Shown here piece by piece: positions 46,937 through 59,372 of a DNA stretch of 64,000 nucleotides. Position 1 is the stretch's first letter. Each line of letters starts with the position of its first letter. This DNA comes from Mercurialis annua (taxonomy: Eukaryota > Streptophyta > Magnoliopsida > Malpighiales > Euphorbiaceae), in contig NC_065571.1 of NCBI RefSeq assembly GCF_937616625.2, positions 23,696,201 through 23,760,200 of the forward strand. The letters run 5' to 3'. The notes beneath the pieces were generated by a model. It did not search any database, had not been told where the DNA came from, and was given only the letters and a program-made list of their open reading frames with translations. The position numbers and the translations under genes were made by a program.

Positions 46937-47425
46937 TGTTGGTGCAGCGGGACGTGAGGGTCCGAATCGTATATTTCAATTCAAAATTGGAATTCCAACA
47001 ATTCGGATCCAGAAATTGATCATATCAATAACAAATGGATCGTCGTATCATCTAGTAATTAAAGCACGCATCTAGAAACCGTAAGAAGAATACCTATGTC
47101 GATTCTCCAACGATTCTTGTAGTCCCGATAGTACGGCGACCTCAAGCTCGTCCACACGAGTATGCGTTCGATTGAATCCTCGCCTTGAAGTAATCTGCCA
47201 GAGTTCCTCTTGCCGAGCAGCCCTAAGCTCAAACTCTTGCCGGGATTACGTCCTTGCTCGGATTTATAAAAAAAACGTCGCCAAGTTTTTCCCGTGATTG
47301 ATGACTACTTGAACTCCTTCAAGTGCTTTCTCTTTTTACAACTTTGTAGTGAGATGTGTGTTGTTTTGTTAAATGAGCAAAGGCAACCTCTATTTATAGG
47401 GTAGAGCTTTGCTTAAGAATGCAAC

Positions 47426-47605
47426 ACCTCACATGCTAGGTGTCACACACCAAGCAAAGGTGTTGCCACCATTCGACACCTCACATGCTAGGTGTCACAC
47501 ACCAAGCATAGGTGTTACCACCATCTGACACATCACATGCTAGGTGTCACACATCAAGCATAGGTGTTGCCACCTTCTGACACGTCGGATGCTAGGTGTC
47601 ACACA
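47426..47605. repeat. ~57-bp minisatellite in the G LTR
   Basis: About three to four units around CACATGCTAGGTGTCACACA and AAGCATAGGTGTTGCCACC; repeated in the other LTR at about 54110-54290. Confidence 0.85.
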
Positions 47606-47617
47606 TAGAGACATACA

Positions 47618-47840
47618 TGATATCATCACATGACATCATCATATGACATCATCGTGACATCATCACATGACATCATCGTGACATCATCACATGACATCAT
47701 CGTGACATCATCACATGACATCATCGTGACATCATCACATGACATCATCGTGACATCATCACATGACATCATCACGTGACATCATCATATGACATCATCA
47801 CATGACATCATCGTGACATCATCACATGACATCATCACAT
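47618..47840. repeat. ~23-bp minisatellite in the G LTR
   Basis: Units alternate GACATCATCACAT and GACATCATCGT. The partner array at 54300-54560 is about 37 bp longer, the largest difference between the LTRs. TGACATCA-type motifs recur in every unit. Confidence 0.92.
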
Positions 47841-49038
47841 TAACTTGGTTAAAATACAATTAGGGGCCTACTAATTTATAACTCTTACAAATTAGTCCCT
47901 AATTTATACTTGTTTTTCATCTTAAGATTAATTTCCGAGATATGCTAGTATCTATATGAAATCGATCTCGCGTAAACTCAATCGGTTGCACACCCTATTG
48001 TGTGTGACTAACTAGGTTCACATCTATATGGCAACGAGAGTCATAAGAAACGCCTTTCTTATATTAAATAATTAAATCCCATTAATTATTAATTCTCGTA
48101 GATCGTGAGTGACGTCTAGCAACATATCACGACCCCCAAATAGATATGAATGTTTCGATGCATTCTTTATGAACCAATGTTCATAATTACCGTACACTCA
48201 AAATTCCCTTCATCTAAGATTCCGATCTCGACTAGTGTCACGGTTAAGTCAAACACTGTTTGTCTTAATCATATGACCTCATCTCAATTCTTATTCTTGA
48301 TAAATATGACTTCCACTAGAAACAACTTTCTAAGTAAGTCATATACACCCGCGCAGGTTTTATCATCCATCAAGAACAATTTGAGATAGCATAGAATCTT
48401 TTCTCCGTTCATCCGGAGTGATAAATCCTCTCTTGGTTAAACCCCTATCTCCATATACAACTAACTAGAGCCAACACATCCCGCGACCCTAGCTCATGAA
48501 AGATCTAGGGATAAGGAGTATCAAACTCTAATCACCTATATACAAGATAGTGTCACCGCAAGTCAAAGGACATATGTACAATTATGAAATAGATGACATT
48601 AAATTGACTTTGATGAAATACCATGTATAAGTCATCTAGCGTCACTTGTTCGACCCACTCAACATCTTGAGTGTCCACATGTTTATCCTGATCTCCATCA
48701 AGTAGTATGAGACTCACTACTTCCTATAATTAGTAACTCCTTACCAATCAGGAGAATAAACAGAGGTGACAATCTTTCCGGGATAGTACGATGCCCTTAT
48801 TCGTAGGACCCCATCGATCATGAACTGTTATTTAGATCATATGTATAATAAAATCTGTAACTCATATTCTTAACACCTTAAGAATAGATTCTATCACAAT
48901 GTGATAAGGACAATGCGTAATAAATGAACACTTAGTTGATGAGACACTTAGTTCAATTAGAACATATATATCTTTGCCATTGGGATTAGTTCTACAAATA
49001 TACATGATCAAATGGCCCTAGGGCACATACTACTAACA

Positions 49039-49051
49039 ATCTCCCACTTGC
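49039..49051 (-). other. Element G polypurine tract
   Basis: Minus strand GCAAGTGGGAGAT directly before the 3' LTR start TGTTAG, the usual copia junction. Confidence 0.85.
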
Positions 49052-52000
49052 ACTAGTGCCATTGGCAACTATATCTAAGCCCCATCTTTACAAGATGTAA
49101 ATCTTAATGATTCTATGTCATGTAAACCTTAATGACTCTAAGTCATGGGCTTTGTCAGTGGGTCAGCCGTGTTATCGGCTGATGCTATCTTTTAGAGAAA
49201 CAATTTTCTCTTTCCAACAATTTCTTTAGATAATATGATAATGCCTTTCCTTATGTACGGATAAGTTGTGAGACCCAGTTTCCTTTGCTATGGCAGTAGC
49301 ACCATTGTGGTCGTAGAAAAGAGGAACCGTCGACTTAATGGAAGAAACTGTACTTAGTTCTATTAAGAACTATTTTATCCAAACACCTTCTATTACAACA
49401 TCTCATGCCATAATATACTCGGCTTCTATAATGGAACCTGGAGTTGATTCTCGCTTAGAACACTTCTAGCTTACTACTCCTTCATTATAGATAAATATGA
49501 ATCTGGAGATAGACTCTCTATCATCCATATCTGATTTATTAATCAGAATCTGTAAAACGGTCTACTTAAAAAACCTTGTTCTCCATTAGTTAAGACCATA
49601 TCTTTAGTTCTTCATAAGTACTTAAAGATATCCTTAACGACCATCCAATGTTCTCAACATGGATTTGATTGAAACTGATTAGTCCCACTAACCGCATAGA
49701 CAAATTTCTAGCTTTGTAAGTGACAACACATACGTCAGACTACCAATTGCCGAAGCCTATGGTATCTTTGCTAGATTCTTTCTTTCTTCAGAAGTCTCAG
49801 AAGACATTCCTATTCAAAGAAGAATTTCATGGCTAACTAGTATCAATCCTATTACAACTTCCATATTGAACTACTTCAATATCTTTTCTAAGAAGAGCCT
49901 GTAGGAGAAACTACTTATTCTCTTAGATCTATCTCCATAGATTCCAACACTGAGAATATAAGTTATTTCTTCGAGGACTTTGATGGAGTACGTATTAGAT
50001 AAACCAAAGTTTTACAGAAGTTAACATTCCGATATTATTATGTATTAGTAATATGTTATCTAGATACAAGATCACAAAAGTGAGTCTGCTCCCACTAACC
50101 TTCTTGTAAACATTGGGTTTATCATCGTTTTTAATAAATTCGTAACTCCTTACGGCTTTATCAAGACGACGAATCTCGAAGCTTTGTTTCCATCCACTAG
50201 GGATCATTTTAGCTTACACGCCTCGGAACCTTCTTCGGATTCAAAATCCTCGGCTTGTTCCATATAGATATACTCCTTAATTTAACCATTAAGGAATGTG
50301 GTTCTTACATCCATATGTCCAACCACAAAATCTGAATGTGTAGCCTTGGTAAGAAAAATCTTGATGGACTTAAGCATGGCTACCGGCGATAAAGTGTATT
50401 CACAATACAACTTCTTGCCTCTAGCAAAACTCTTTTGCAACAAGCCTTGCTTTAAATGTTTCCACCTTTCCATTAGTACCAATTTTACACTTGAAGATCC
50501 ATTTAAACCTTATTGGTATAATACCTTTGAATGGATCGACTAGCTCCTAAAATTTGGTTTCTTTATATGGAATCCATTTCAGATTTTATTCCTTCAAACC
50601 ATTTGAAGAATCTATATCACATATAGTTTCCTCATAAGTAGAGGGATCAACACTTGATCTTTTACTCCATGACTAAACAACTCTTGTTTATCATGTGGGA
50701 AAACCATCTCTCTACGGTGGACGAGATACTCTACTTAATCTTCGAGTTGTTAATGTAGATACATCTTTTACTAACTCCGGCTTTTAGTGGGTTTGATCAA
50801 TCTTCATTGATTCATTATTTTGTTGGTAACTAGATGACTCCTCATCTAATTCTATATTCCTTTCTTAGTGTCCCTCTTGAATAAACGCTTTATTAAGAAA
50901 GACTACCACCGTTAAACAACAATTGTTTGTTCGGTTCGAATATAGAAACAATATCCTAAACTGTATTTAGGATATCCAACATAACCTTTCCATGATTGAT
51001 TTTGATTCCAAATTTATCGGATATCAGTTTCCTGATATGTTCCGAAAACCCTCAAATCTTAACATCCTTAAGACTTGATTCCATACCATATCTCATAAGG
51101 TATCTATGGTGCAAATTTAGTTGGAATTTAATTTAGAATTTTATTTGCGGTAAGAAGTGCTTGACCCTATAACGAGATGGATAAGTCAGTATATAGCTCA
51201 TTATTGATCGTATCATTTCCCACAATGTACGATACGTCCTTCTTGACAGACGCACCATTCAACCATGGTGTTCCCAAGGAGTAAGTTGAAAAATAATACC
51301 ACATTCCTTTTAGGAACGTACCAAACTCTGTACTCAAGTATTCTTCCCTTTTCGATCACATCGTAAAGTTTTAATACTTTTTCCAATTTGGTTTTCTACT
51401 TCATTCTTGAAGTCATTTGAACATTTCAAAATTTTCATGTTTGTTCTTCATAAGACAAACTTAACTATATCATGATAAATCATCGATGTAGAAAATGAAG
51501 TATAAGTATCTACCTTGGTCCGTTTCTATAAACATACCATATACATCACTATGTATGATCTCTTAAACAGCCTTGGCTCTGCCACTTTGTACCACAAAGA
51601 ATGATCAGGTCATTTTGCCTTTAAGATACAACTCATAAGTCGGAAGCGATGCAAAATCTTGATTGCTCAAGATTCCCATCCTATCTAACTTGTTAAGTCT
51701 ATCTTTTGCAATATGTCCTAATCATAAGTGCCAAAATTGTTTAGAGATTTGATTACTTATGGTATTAATTTTAAAAACATCTTTTGCATCAAACATCTTT
51801 AATCAAATAATAAAGACCATTTTGTACATATCCACACCCAACTCCGTAGTATCAAACATAATACTACAAACATCCTTTGTAAATAGAAAATCAACTACCA
51901 AATTTGTCATACAAATTCGGACATGATATTCCTATATTTATTGGGTAAGTACAAAAATCTTGTTTAAGTACAACTTATGTTTATTTAAGAAAATTGAAGT

Positions 52001-53605
52001 TGATCCTATAGCTCTTGTCGCAACGCTTGCGTCATTCCTGAGATTTAAGATTACTTCATCTTTTTCCTTTCTTTCTCACTTTTACTAAATCCATAAAAGA
52101 TAAACAAATGTGAGAATGAGCATCTGTATTCAATACCCAAGCTTTTAAATGAGCAATTGACATTGGAACATGAGATAGACACATGTTCTTGATGGAGTTG
52201 TTCCTCCAGTCATTGCCCTTTAAGTATTCACAATACTTAATGCAATTTCCATTTCAATGTCTTTCGGTTTGACAAAAGAAACACTTTCTTTTATTGACCG
52301 AACCGCCTTTCAAATATTCCAAATATTTCCGGCAATGACTTATATTGTCCTACATCTTAACAAATGAAAACATTTTTCTTTGTTAACCAATGTGCATTTC
52401 TTTTTCGCAAAAGCCTTGGAGGCATCTAAATATCTTAATCAAAAAAATGGTTTTAAACCACTAGCCGATTACTATCGTGAATGTCACTTAAAAGGATTCT
52501 ATTTAATCTTATTATCCTTTAGATAGCAAAGATCTCTAATTAGTATTCGTGTTATTTTATATATTTAACCATAATGATTTGGTCTCTATCAAAATGGCCT
52601 CCCACTATCTTTTTCGAATCCTACACTTCCAAAATAGGAAACGTGAATCTTTGTTGGAAAAGATTTCAAGCGGGTGATTGAATTCTTATACTCATTTATC
52701 TTTCCCTCAAGTACTTAATGCTATTCTTGGGATCAAAATGATATATAAGTGAACAACTACTTGTTCATCATATCTCATATGAGGTTCAATCATTTCCGGC
52801 TCCTAATGCTTTCACCCTCAAGTACTTAATGCTATTCTTGGGTTTTCACATTAGTTAAGTTTAACCCATTGAATCAACTAAGATGTATCGATTTGAATAA
52901 TATACGACTCAGGTACGCCTAATTGCCTTTCTCGCCGTATATTATATCGACTACACCCGCAACATCGCATGCTTAACAATAAACTCGACAACATCTCTTG
53001 ACGATATCATCTCACCCCTATGTATCCATAGCCGACAAGATGATAACTCAAAGCGTGTTAGTTTATTGCTCCAATGGAGAGCCATTGATAAATCAATTTA
53101 ATGATTAATCAATATAAACTTAATCCTTTTACTTTTAGGAAGATTTCTTAGGGTTTTAAGTTATTTCGGTCTCACTAAGCCCACAACACATTTTAGCATG
53201 CATCTCATACATATTAAAGCTAAAATGAATCATGCAATCACACATGTATGATCATGGACTTCCTAGGTCTCATTCTTTAGCCACAAAAGAATGAGCAAAC
53301 TATTATTTGTTCCGCATGTTTTGTTGACGACAACATAATGCACAAGCGAGTCACGTATTGTGTTAAATAATCACATTAGAAAAATTCCCAGGATAGATTG
53401 GAGGGTCACGAGCGGACCACTTAAGTACCAATCTCCTAGACAGAATTTAATCAAATGTAATTAATGTCACAATATTGTTTGCTCGTTTTTGCAAAGAAGA
53501 CCTAAGCCCTCGGAATTATAAATTACATGCCAATTAATAATTCCTAAGTCCATGATTATTAATACATGCATTCAATCGTAAAGCTTTAATACTTGCTGAT
53601 ACGGT
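49052..53605 (-). pseudogene. Element G gag-pol remnant
   Basis: No frame exceeds about 80 codons over 4.5 kb, but copia segments can be read in order on the minus strand. Near 52290-52340 a zinc-knuckle-like CFFCQTERH precedes broken positions. At about 51740-51430 lie the integrase entry (GHIAKDRLNKLDRMGILS) and core start (EIIHSDVYG, IDDLS). RT is at 50482-49995 (TLSPVAMLKSIKIFL, MDVRTTFLNG, and LYLDNILLI for the usual YVDDILLI). RNase H is at about 49410-49150 (DHNGATAIAKE, RHYHII). Stops and frameshifts are dense throughout. The 50282 and 49995 frames are real RT pieces; the 50298 plus-strand frame is their shadow. Confidence 0.82.
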
Positions 53606-53618
53606 GGCTCTGATACCA
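53606..53618 (-). other. Element G primer-binding site (initiator Met)
   Basis: Minus strand TGGTATCAGAGCC, one base from the LTR end: the standard site for initiator-Met tRNA priming. Confidence 0.92.
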
Positions 53619-53619
53619 C

Positions 53620-55757
53620 TGTTGGTGCAGCGGGACGTGAGGGTCCGAATCGTATATTTCAATTCAAAATTGGAATTCCAACAATTCGGATCCAGAAATT
53701 GATCATATCAATAACAAATGGATCGTCGTATCATCTAGTAATTAAAGTACGCATCTAGAAACCGTAAGAAGAATACCTATGTCGATTCTCCAACGATTCT
53801 TGTAGTCCCGATAGTACGGCGACCTCAAGCTCGTCCACACGAGTATGCGTTCGATTGAATCCTCGCCTTGAAGTAATCTGCCAGAGTTCCTCTTGCCGAG
53901 CAGCCCTAAGCTCAAACTCTTGCCGGGATTACGTCCTTGCTCGGATTTATAAAAAAAACGTCGCCAAGTTTTTCCCGTGATTGATGACTACTTGAACTCC
54001 TTCAAGTGCTTTCTCTTTTTACAACTTTGTAGTGAGATGTGTGTTGTTTTGTTAAATGAGCAAAGGCAACCTCTATTTATAGGGTAGAGCTTTGCTTAAG
54101 AATGCAACACCTCACATGCTAGGTGTCACACACCAAGCAAAGGTGTTGCCACCATTCGACACCTCACATGCTAGGTGTCACACACCAAGCATAGGTGTTA
54201 CCACCATCTGACACATCACATGCTAGGTGTCACACATCAAGCATAGGTGTTGCCACCTTCTGACACGTCGGATGCTAGGTGTCACACACAGAGACATACA
54301 TGATATCATCACATGACATCATCATATGACATCATCGTGACATCATCACATGACATCATCGTGACATCATCACATGACATCATCGTGACATCATCACATG
54401 ACATCATCGTGACATCATCACATGACATCATCGTGACATCATCACATGACATCATCACGTGACATCATCATATGACATCATCACATGACATCATCGTGAC
54501 ATCATCATATGACATCATCACATGACATCATCGTGACATCATCACATGACATCATCACATTAACTTGGTTAAAATACAATTAGGGGACTACTAATTTATA
54601 ACTCTTACAAATTAGTCCCTAATTTATACTTGTTTTTCATCTTAAGATTAATTTCCGAGATATGCTAGTATCTATATGAAATCGATCTCGCGTAAACTCA
54701 ATCGGTTGCACACCCTATTGTGTGTGACTAACTAGGTTCACATCTATATGGCAACGAGAGTCATAAGAAACGCCTTTCTTATATTAAATAATTAAATCCC
54801 ATTAATTATTAATTCTCGTAGATCGTGAGTGACGTCTAGCAACATATCACGACCCCCAAATAGATATGAATGTTTCGATGCATTCTTTATGAACCAATGT
54901 TCATAATTACCGTACACTCAAAATTCCCTTCATCTAAGATTCCGATCTCGACTAGTGTCACGGTTAAGTCAAACACTGTTTGTCTTAATCATATGACCTC
55001 ATCTCAATTCTTATTCTTGATAAATATGACTTCCACTAGAAACAACTTTCTAAGTAAGTCATATACACCCGCCAGGTTTTATCATCCATCAAGAACAATT
55101 TGAGATAGCATAGAATCTTTTCTCCGTTCATCCGGAGTGATAAATCCTCTCTTGGTTAAACCCCTATCTCCATATACAACTAACTAGAGCCAACACATCC
55201 CGCGACCCTAGCTCATGAAAGATCTAGGGATAAGGAGTATCAAACTCTAATCACCTATATACAAGATAGTGTCACCGCAAGTCAAAGGACATATGTACAA
55301 TTATGAAATAGATGACATTAAATTGACTTTGATGAAATACCATGTATAAGTCATCTAGCGTCACTTGTTCGACCCACTCAACATCTTGAGTGTCCACATG
55401 TTTATCCTGATCTCCATCAAGTAGTATGAGACTCACTACTTCCTATAATTAGTAACTCCTTACCAATCAGGAGAATAAACAGAGGTGACAATCTTTCCGG
55501 GATAGTACGATGCCCTTATTCGCAGGACCCCATCGATCATGAACTGTTATTTAGATCACATGTATAATAAAATCTGTAACTCATATTCTTAACACCTTAA
55601 GAATATATTCTATCACAATGTGATAAGGACAATACGTAATAAATGAACACTTAGTTGATGAGACACTTAGTTCAATTAGAACATATATATCTTTGCCATT
55701 GGGATTAGTTCTACAAATATACATGATCAAATGGCCCTAGGGCACATACTACTAACA
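53620..55757 (-). mobile_element. Element G 5' LTR
   Basis: 2138 bp. Compared with the 3' LTR I count about eight single-base differences plus one ~37-bp repeat indel. Confidence 0.92.
54300..54560. repeat. ~23-bp minisatellite, second copy
   Basis: Same units as 47618-47840 with one or two more repeats. Confidence 0.92.
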
Positions 55758-55762
55758 ATACT

Positions 55763-55979
55763 ATGATACAAAGACCACGAAATGTATATATAGGAGAGGC
55801 CTAAGCCAGGTAACATTCATATTCACTTCTCATTATTACTCTCACTGAGACCCATCAGAGACTGACTTAGGCATCGGAGGGTGTTCGAGCCAACACCTGC
55901 TCGAATCCTTCTAACTTATTGATCTTGACAGGTGGGAGCTCAGCGACAACAGTAACAAAGACGATCATCAAAACCATCA
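55763..55979 (+). mobile_element. Element D 3' LTR, part 2
   Basis: Resumes after G at ATGATACAAAG and ends AAACCATCA, followed by the AGTAC target duplication. The hairpin here has one changed base (CCTGCTCGAA). Confidence 0.92.
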
Positions 55980-56039
55980 AGTACTATAATGTAAGTAGTA
56001 CGAAAAAAGAAAGCTATTTAAGGCCCAACATACAGCCCA

Positions 56040-58005
56040 CTACACTTCCTCTGGATGGATCGCTCCATCCTTTGGACCAATCGCATCTTCTGAATTCTTC
56101 TCCTCATTATTTTCCTCGACTGAGTCAGGAACCAAGGGATCGCGATCCAGAGCATCAGAAGTTTCAGCACCAAGATGATGAGAGTCCTTAATTAGGACCA
56201 GAGCTGTCTCAGTAGCAGAAGTTTGACCCAACGGTTCCTTATCTTGCTGAACATTAGAATCAAGACACGATGTCTTCTCACCAGGCTCTATTGCATCCTT
56301 CACGTCATCACTGATAACGTCGGAGGGAAGCACTTGTGACACAGGCAACCCAGCCTTCTTAGCAGCAACCTTAGCCGCAACACGCTGACCCAAGGCCCGG
56401 AGGTCAATCTAGAGAAATTTGTTAATATCATAATCTGGATAGTCTTCACGAACTATCTTGATCACAGTGGCACAAAAGTCAGTCAAGCATCCACTCATGT
56501 AAACATTAGCATCCCGCTTATTGTTTTGCTGATCTTGAGTCAACTTTTCACATGAATCTTGAAGTTGCAACATAGTAGCTTCACGATCAGCAACCTTCTT
56601 CTCGAGGATTTTGATCCGGTCCAGAGCCGTCTGATTCTGCCTGCTCAATTTCATCCTCTTCGAAGACATCGAATCTCGTAATTGAGTCATCTCTTTCTCA
56701 TGCCTCTGTTCCAACAACACAGTCTCTTCCACCTTACGACGAACTAAGGCATTTCCTTGAATAAGCTACAAATGGAAACACACTAAATAAGAAAGTATGA
56801 ACTAGGGACAAAGACACACAACCCAGTCACAAAGGACATAGAGCAATAAAAAGAAAGCTAATCTGTAACAAAGCGGAATCAATCCGATCACAAGCACCAG
56901 ATCCAGTACAACTGTCCCAGACCTCCATATATTTAGGAAATTGCACAAACTGGGAGAACAAAGAAGACACCTCCGGAGAAGAGACAGATAACCCCTCAAC
57001 ATTCTGTTCTAAACATTTCCTGGGATTAGGACAAGAATCCAAACTCTTCTTAAGACGCTTCGCAGACCCCTGTCTAGTCCGATCGCGGATATCTCATCCC
57101 TTCTTACTAGAAGAGGCTGGCAGCACTGGCTCAAAGGTCTTCTCAATCTTAATAACTGGCCTGGGAGGAAAGGACAGCGATGCAGGCTTAGACCCAATGA
57201 TAACAGCTGAGTCATCATCAAAAGTAAGAGTCAAAGAATCAAGAAAGTCGTCCCCCATTCCTACAAAAGCAAACACAAATAAGCACACATTCAAAAATGA
57301 CAAACGCCAAGAAAAGACAAACAAGAAGCATACCCTGAGACATAGATGTCAAATCTACAAAAGATAGAGGTGAAGGAGAACGGCAAGACTGGGACAGTGT
57401 ACCATCACTCTCAAGAGGCCCCTCAGTCACAGTATGAGGAGGCAACTCAATATGGGGAAACTTACGGTGAAGGTATATATCCACTAAGTTATAACAATTG
57501 AATATATGGGTCTGGGCGTCAAATACTAAAGAATCTATTACCTCCGAGTCAACAGTACAAAGTGGGGAGAAAGACAAAGATTCAGAATCATCAACCCAAT
57601 CAGAAGGGAAATCAGCAAAGGCACTATCATGACTCACAACAAAGAAAGAGCGCTGTCAATGCTTGGTAATCTTAGGCAAAGCATCAATCAGACGCCTACC
57701 CATATGAGCAGCTAAACGATGATAAAACTCGTTACTCCTACGAGTAATAACGAAAAGCTCGTTTAAAAGACCTAAAGTGGGAACCAGACCTTTGTCACAT
57801 ATTAACTCGATGAAGCAACACAAGACCCGGATCGCGTTTGGATGAATTTGACCGAAAGGGAGTAAGCGATTGGTATCCCATAATCATCACGAATTTCATT
57901 CAAAGACTCTCTGTCAATCCTAGTGACAAACGAACCTAAAGAATTACGATAATCTACGGCAGCACCAGAAGAGGGGAGTGACACAGAAGACCTAGTGCGC
58001 GTCAT
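56040..58005 (-). pseudogene. Element F antisense gene, three exons
   Basis: Belongs to F, displaced from F's pol by the D insertion. Exon 1 is 58005-57334 (MTRTRSSVSLPSSGAAVDYR), intron 1 is 57333-57261 (GTATGC...TGTAG), exon 2 is 57260-56863 (398 bp), intron 2 is 56862-56766 (donor GT changed to AT, acceptor TGTAG), exon 3 is 56765-56040. Exon 1 has lost over 100 bp between YGIPIAYSL and QIHPNAIR, with a frameshift. A stop lies in exon 2 near 57097 and in exon 3 near 56411. Exon 3 is a coiled coil (EKEMTQLRDSMSSKRMKLS) plus an acidic tail ending AIHPEEV. Unknown role. Confidence 0.8.
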
Positions 58006-58138
58006 AATCAGTACGAAAAATCAAGAAAGGAAAAGGACTTTACCCGGAAGCCACAATGCCGAGAAAGAAAAAACAAGAAATTTTTTGAAATGATCAAGAA
58101 AGAAGAGAATAAAAGAAAATAGAGAGAAAGGAAAAGAA

Positions 58139-58146
58139 ATTTAAAG
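58139..58146 (-). promoter_or_regulatory. Putative TATA box of the F antisense gene
   Basis: Minus strand CTTTAAAT 134 bp before the ATG at 58005. Confidence 0.5.
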
Positions 58147-58363
58147 AAGAGTCTAGAAAACCGTAACAGCAGTTAATAAATGAAAACGTGGCATGCATTC
58201 AGGAGCACGAAATGATGGCAATTCAAATTTTGAAAAACGAAATTGAAGAGACAATTAACCCCAACGGATAAAAAAGAAAAAGAACTACCCGAAACAGGCC
58301 CAAAGATGACCAAGCAAACAAGCATAAATGCTTGAAAGACACAATCTCGTGGGGAGGGACTAA

Positions 58364-58776
58364 TGATGGATATCACACCCAAAATAGTACCAGAAGACAG
58401 CTGGAAGACTCAAGTCACAAACGATAAAACCAGTCATAGGTCCCTGACCCAGTACCCATCTCTAACTAACGAAGTAAGCGGATAAGCTAGTTATCCCTGA
58501 AAATCAGGGATAATTACAGAAGATAACTCATCATAACAAGAAGATGAGCTCAGAATAAAGGAGAAGACTCCTAACGTATTACAAACAACTACATGTATAT
58601 ATGTTCAGACCTAAGTCAGATAAACCCTAATATCACTCATATTCACTCACAACTTCACTCCAATCTATCTGACTTAGGCATCAGAAGGTATTCGAGCCAA
58701 CACCGGCTCGAATCCTTCTAACCTATTTTCTCTTGTAGGTTGGATCAGACTCAGACCGGCTGTTCAAGAACAATTA
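58364..58776 (+). mobile_element. Element F 3' LTR
   Basis: 413 bp, TGATGGATATCAC...AAGAACAATTA, preceded by GTGGGGAGGGACTAA. Perfect hairpin arms at 58691-58712. Confidence 0.92.
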
Positions 58777-58907
58777 TAAGGAAAAATATAAAATTAAAAT
58801 AATAGAAAAAAAATAAATAAAAATGATATGTCTTGGGGTACCTCCCAAGTAGTGCTTTAGTTAGAGTGCATACTTAGACTCTTCGCATATATTTGTTAAG
58901 AATACAT

Positions 58908-59372
58908 TCAAACATGAGGGAGTATTATTGGCAACATCTTTCTCCTCTTTTCTCTTGTCGGTCCTCTTTTAACTTTGTAGTAGAGAGCATATTCCACTTG
59001 AATCACCTTTGAATCAATAATAAATTCAAGAATATAAGGTTCTTGTTGTGGGTTCTCAGACAATATGCTCTCTTTCACATTCTCTTTATAAGAAGAATTA
59101 TCCTTATATTCATCATTTAGGGTTAGTTGTTCATCCTCTAAATCTTTCCTACTCTCACTTGAAGATATATGATGAACTTCCAAACAACATGATTCATCCA
59201 TAGTTTCTTCAAATTGTTCAATATTTGCACTATGGAGTGGTTGTGCTTCCCTATTAATTTGACTTTCATCTACAATACATAAGTTAAAATTACAAAAAAG
59301 AGATAATGAGTTAGACTCAATCTCATCATTGATTGATAAACAATCATCCTCTCTTGTAAGTTGTGCTAACAA
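58908..59372 (-). CDS. Uncharacterised 154-residue frame of element H
   Basis: Uninterrupted frame of 154 codons starting MLAQLTREDDCLSIN, rich in Glu, Ser and Asn, with a basic end (KVKRGPTREKRRKML). No signal peptide, membrane segment or known motif. It lies about 500 bp after the primer site, where gag would begin, but has no capsid or zinc-finger signature. It could be part of a longer first frame in a non-autonomous element. I do not recognise it and do not assign a function. Confidence 0.4.
   Translation of the reverse strand: MLAQLTREDDCLSINDEIESNSLSLFCNFNLCIVDESQINREAQPLHSANIEQFEETMDESCCLEVHHISSSESRKDLEDEQLTLNDEYKDNSSYKENVKESILSENPQQEPYILEFIIDSKVIQVEYALYYKVKRGPTREKRRKMLPIILPHV

Larger units (their letters stand above)
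46937..49038 (-). mobile_element. Element G 3' LTR
   Basis: 2102 bp. It contains a ~57-bp minisatellite (47426-47605) and a ~23-bp minisatellite (47618-47840). The 79-codon plus-strand frame at 48150 is repeated in the other LTR and looks fortuitous. Confidence 0.92.
46937..55757 (-). mobile_element. Element G: Ty1/copia retrotransposon with ~2.1-kb LTRs
   Basis: LTRs at 46937-49038 and 53620-55757, perfect ATACT target duplications (46932-46936, 55758-55762), initiator-Met primer site and polypurine tract, all in minus orientation. The pol order integrase, RT, RNase H, read in fragments, makes it copia. It is the innermost insertion: G in D in F. The LTRs look more than 99% identical although the coding region is wrecked. 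Confidence 0.93.
38306..55979 (+). mobile_element. Element D: Tat retrotransposon, itself split by copia G
   Basis: The 5' LTR is 38306-38679; the 3' LTR is 46733-46936 plus 55763-55979. AGTAC at 38301-38305 and 55980-55984 is a perfect target duplication inside F. D belongs to LTR subfamily 1 with B, while its host F is subfamily 2. It carries both pol introns and the best-preserved antisense gene but lacks most of the protease. Confidence 0.93.
30280..58776 (+). mobile_element. Element F: Tat retrotransposon carrying two nested insertions
   Basis: The 5' LTR is 30280-30761, the 3' LTR 58364-58776. Flanking 5-mers are GAAGG (30275-30279) and TAAGG (58777-58781), a duplication with one mismatch. 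F is broken by a solo copia LTR (32989-34566) in its protease and by D (38306-55979) in the gap between pol and the antisense gene. Both F halves match element C through the break. LTR subfamily 2. Confidence 0.9.

Noticed and set aside
47618..47840. CRISPR-like regularly spaced repeats
   Set aside because: Units are directly tandem without unique spacers, and lie inside a plant retrotransposon LTR.
48150..48389. 79-codon plus-strand frame, repeated at 54870
   Set aside because: Duplicated only because both lie in the same LTR pair; antisense to the element, with no motif, and a frame-shifting 1-bp difference between copies.
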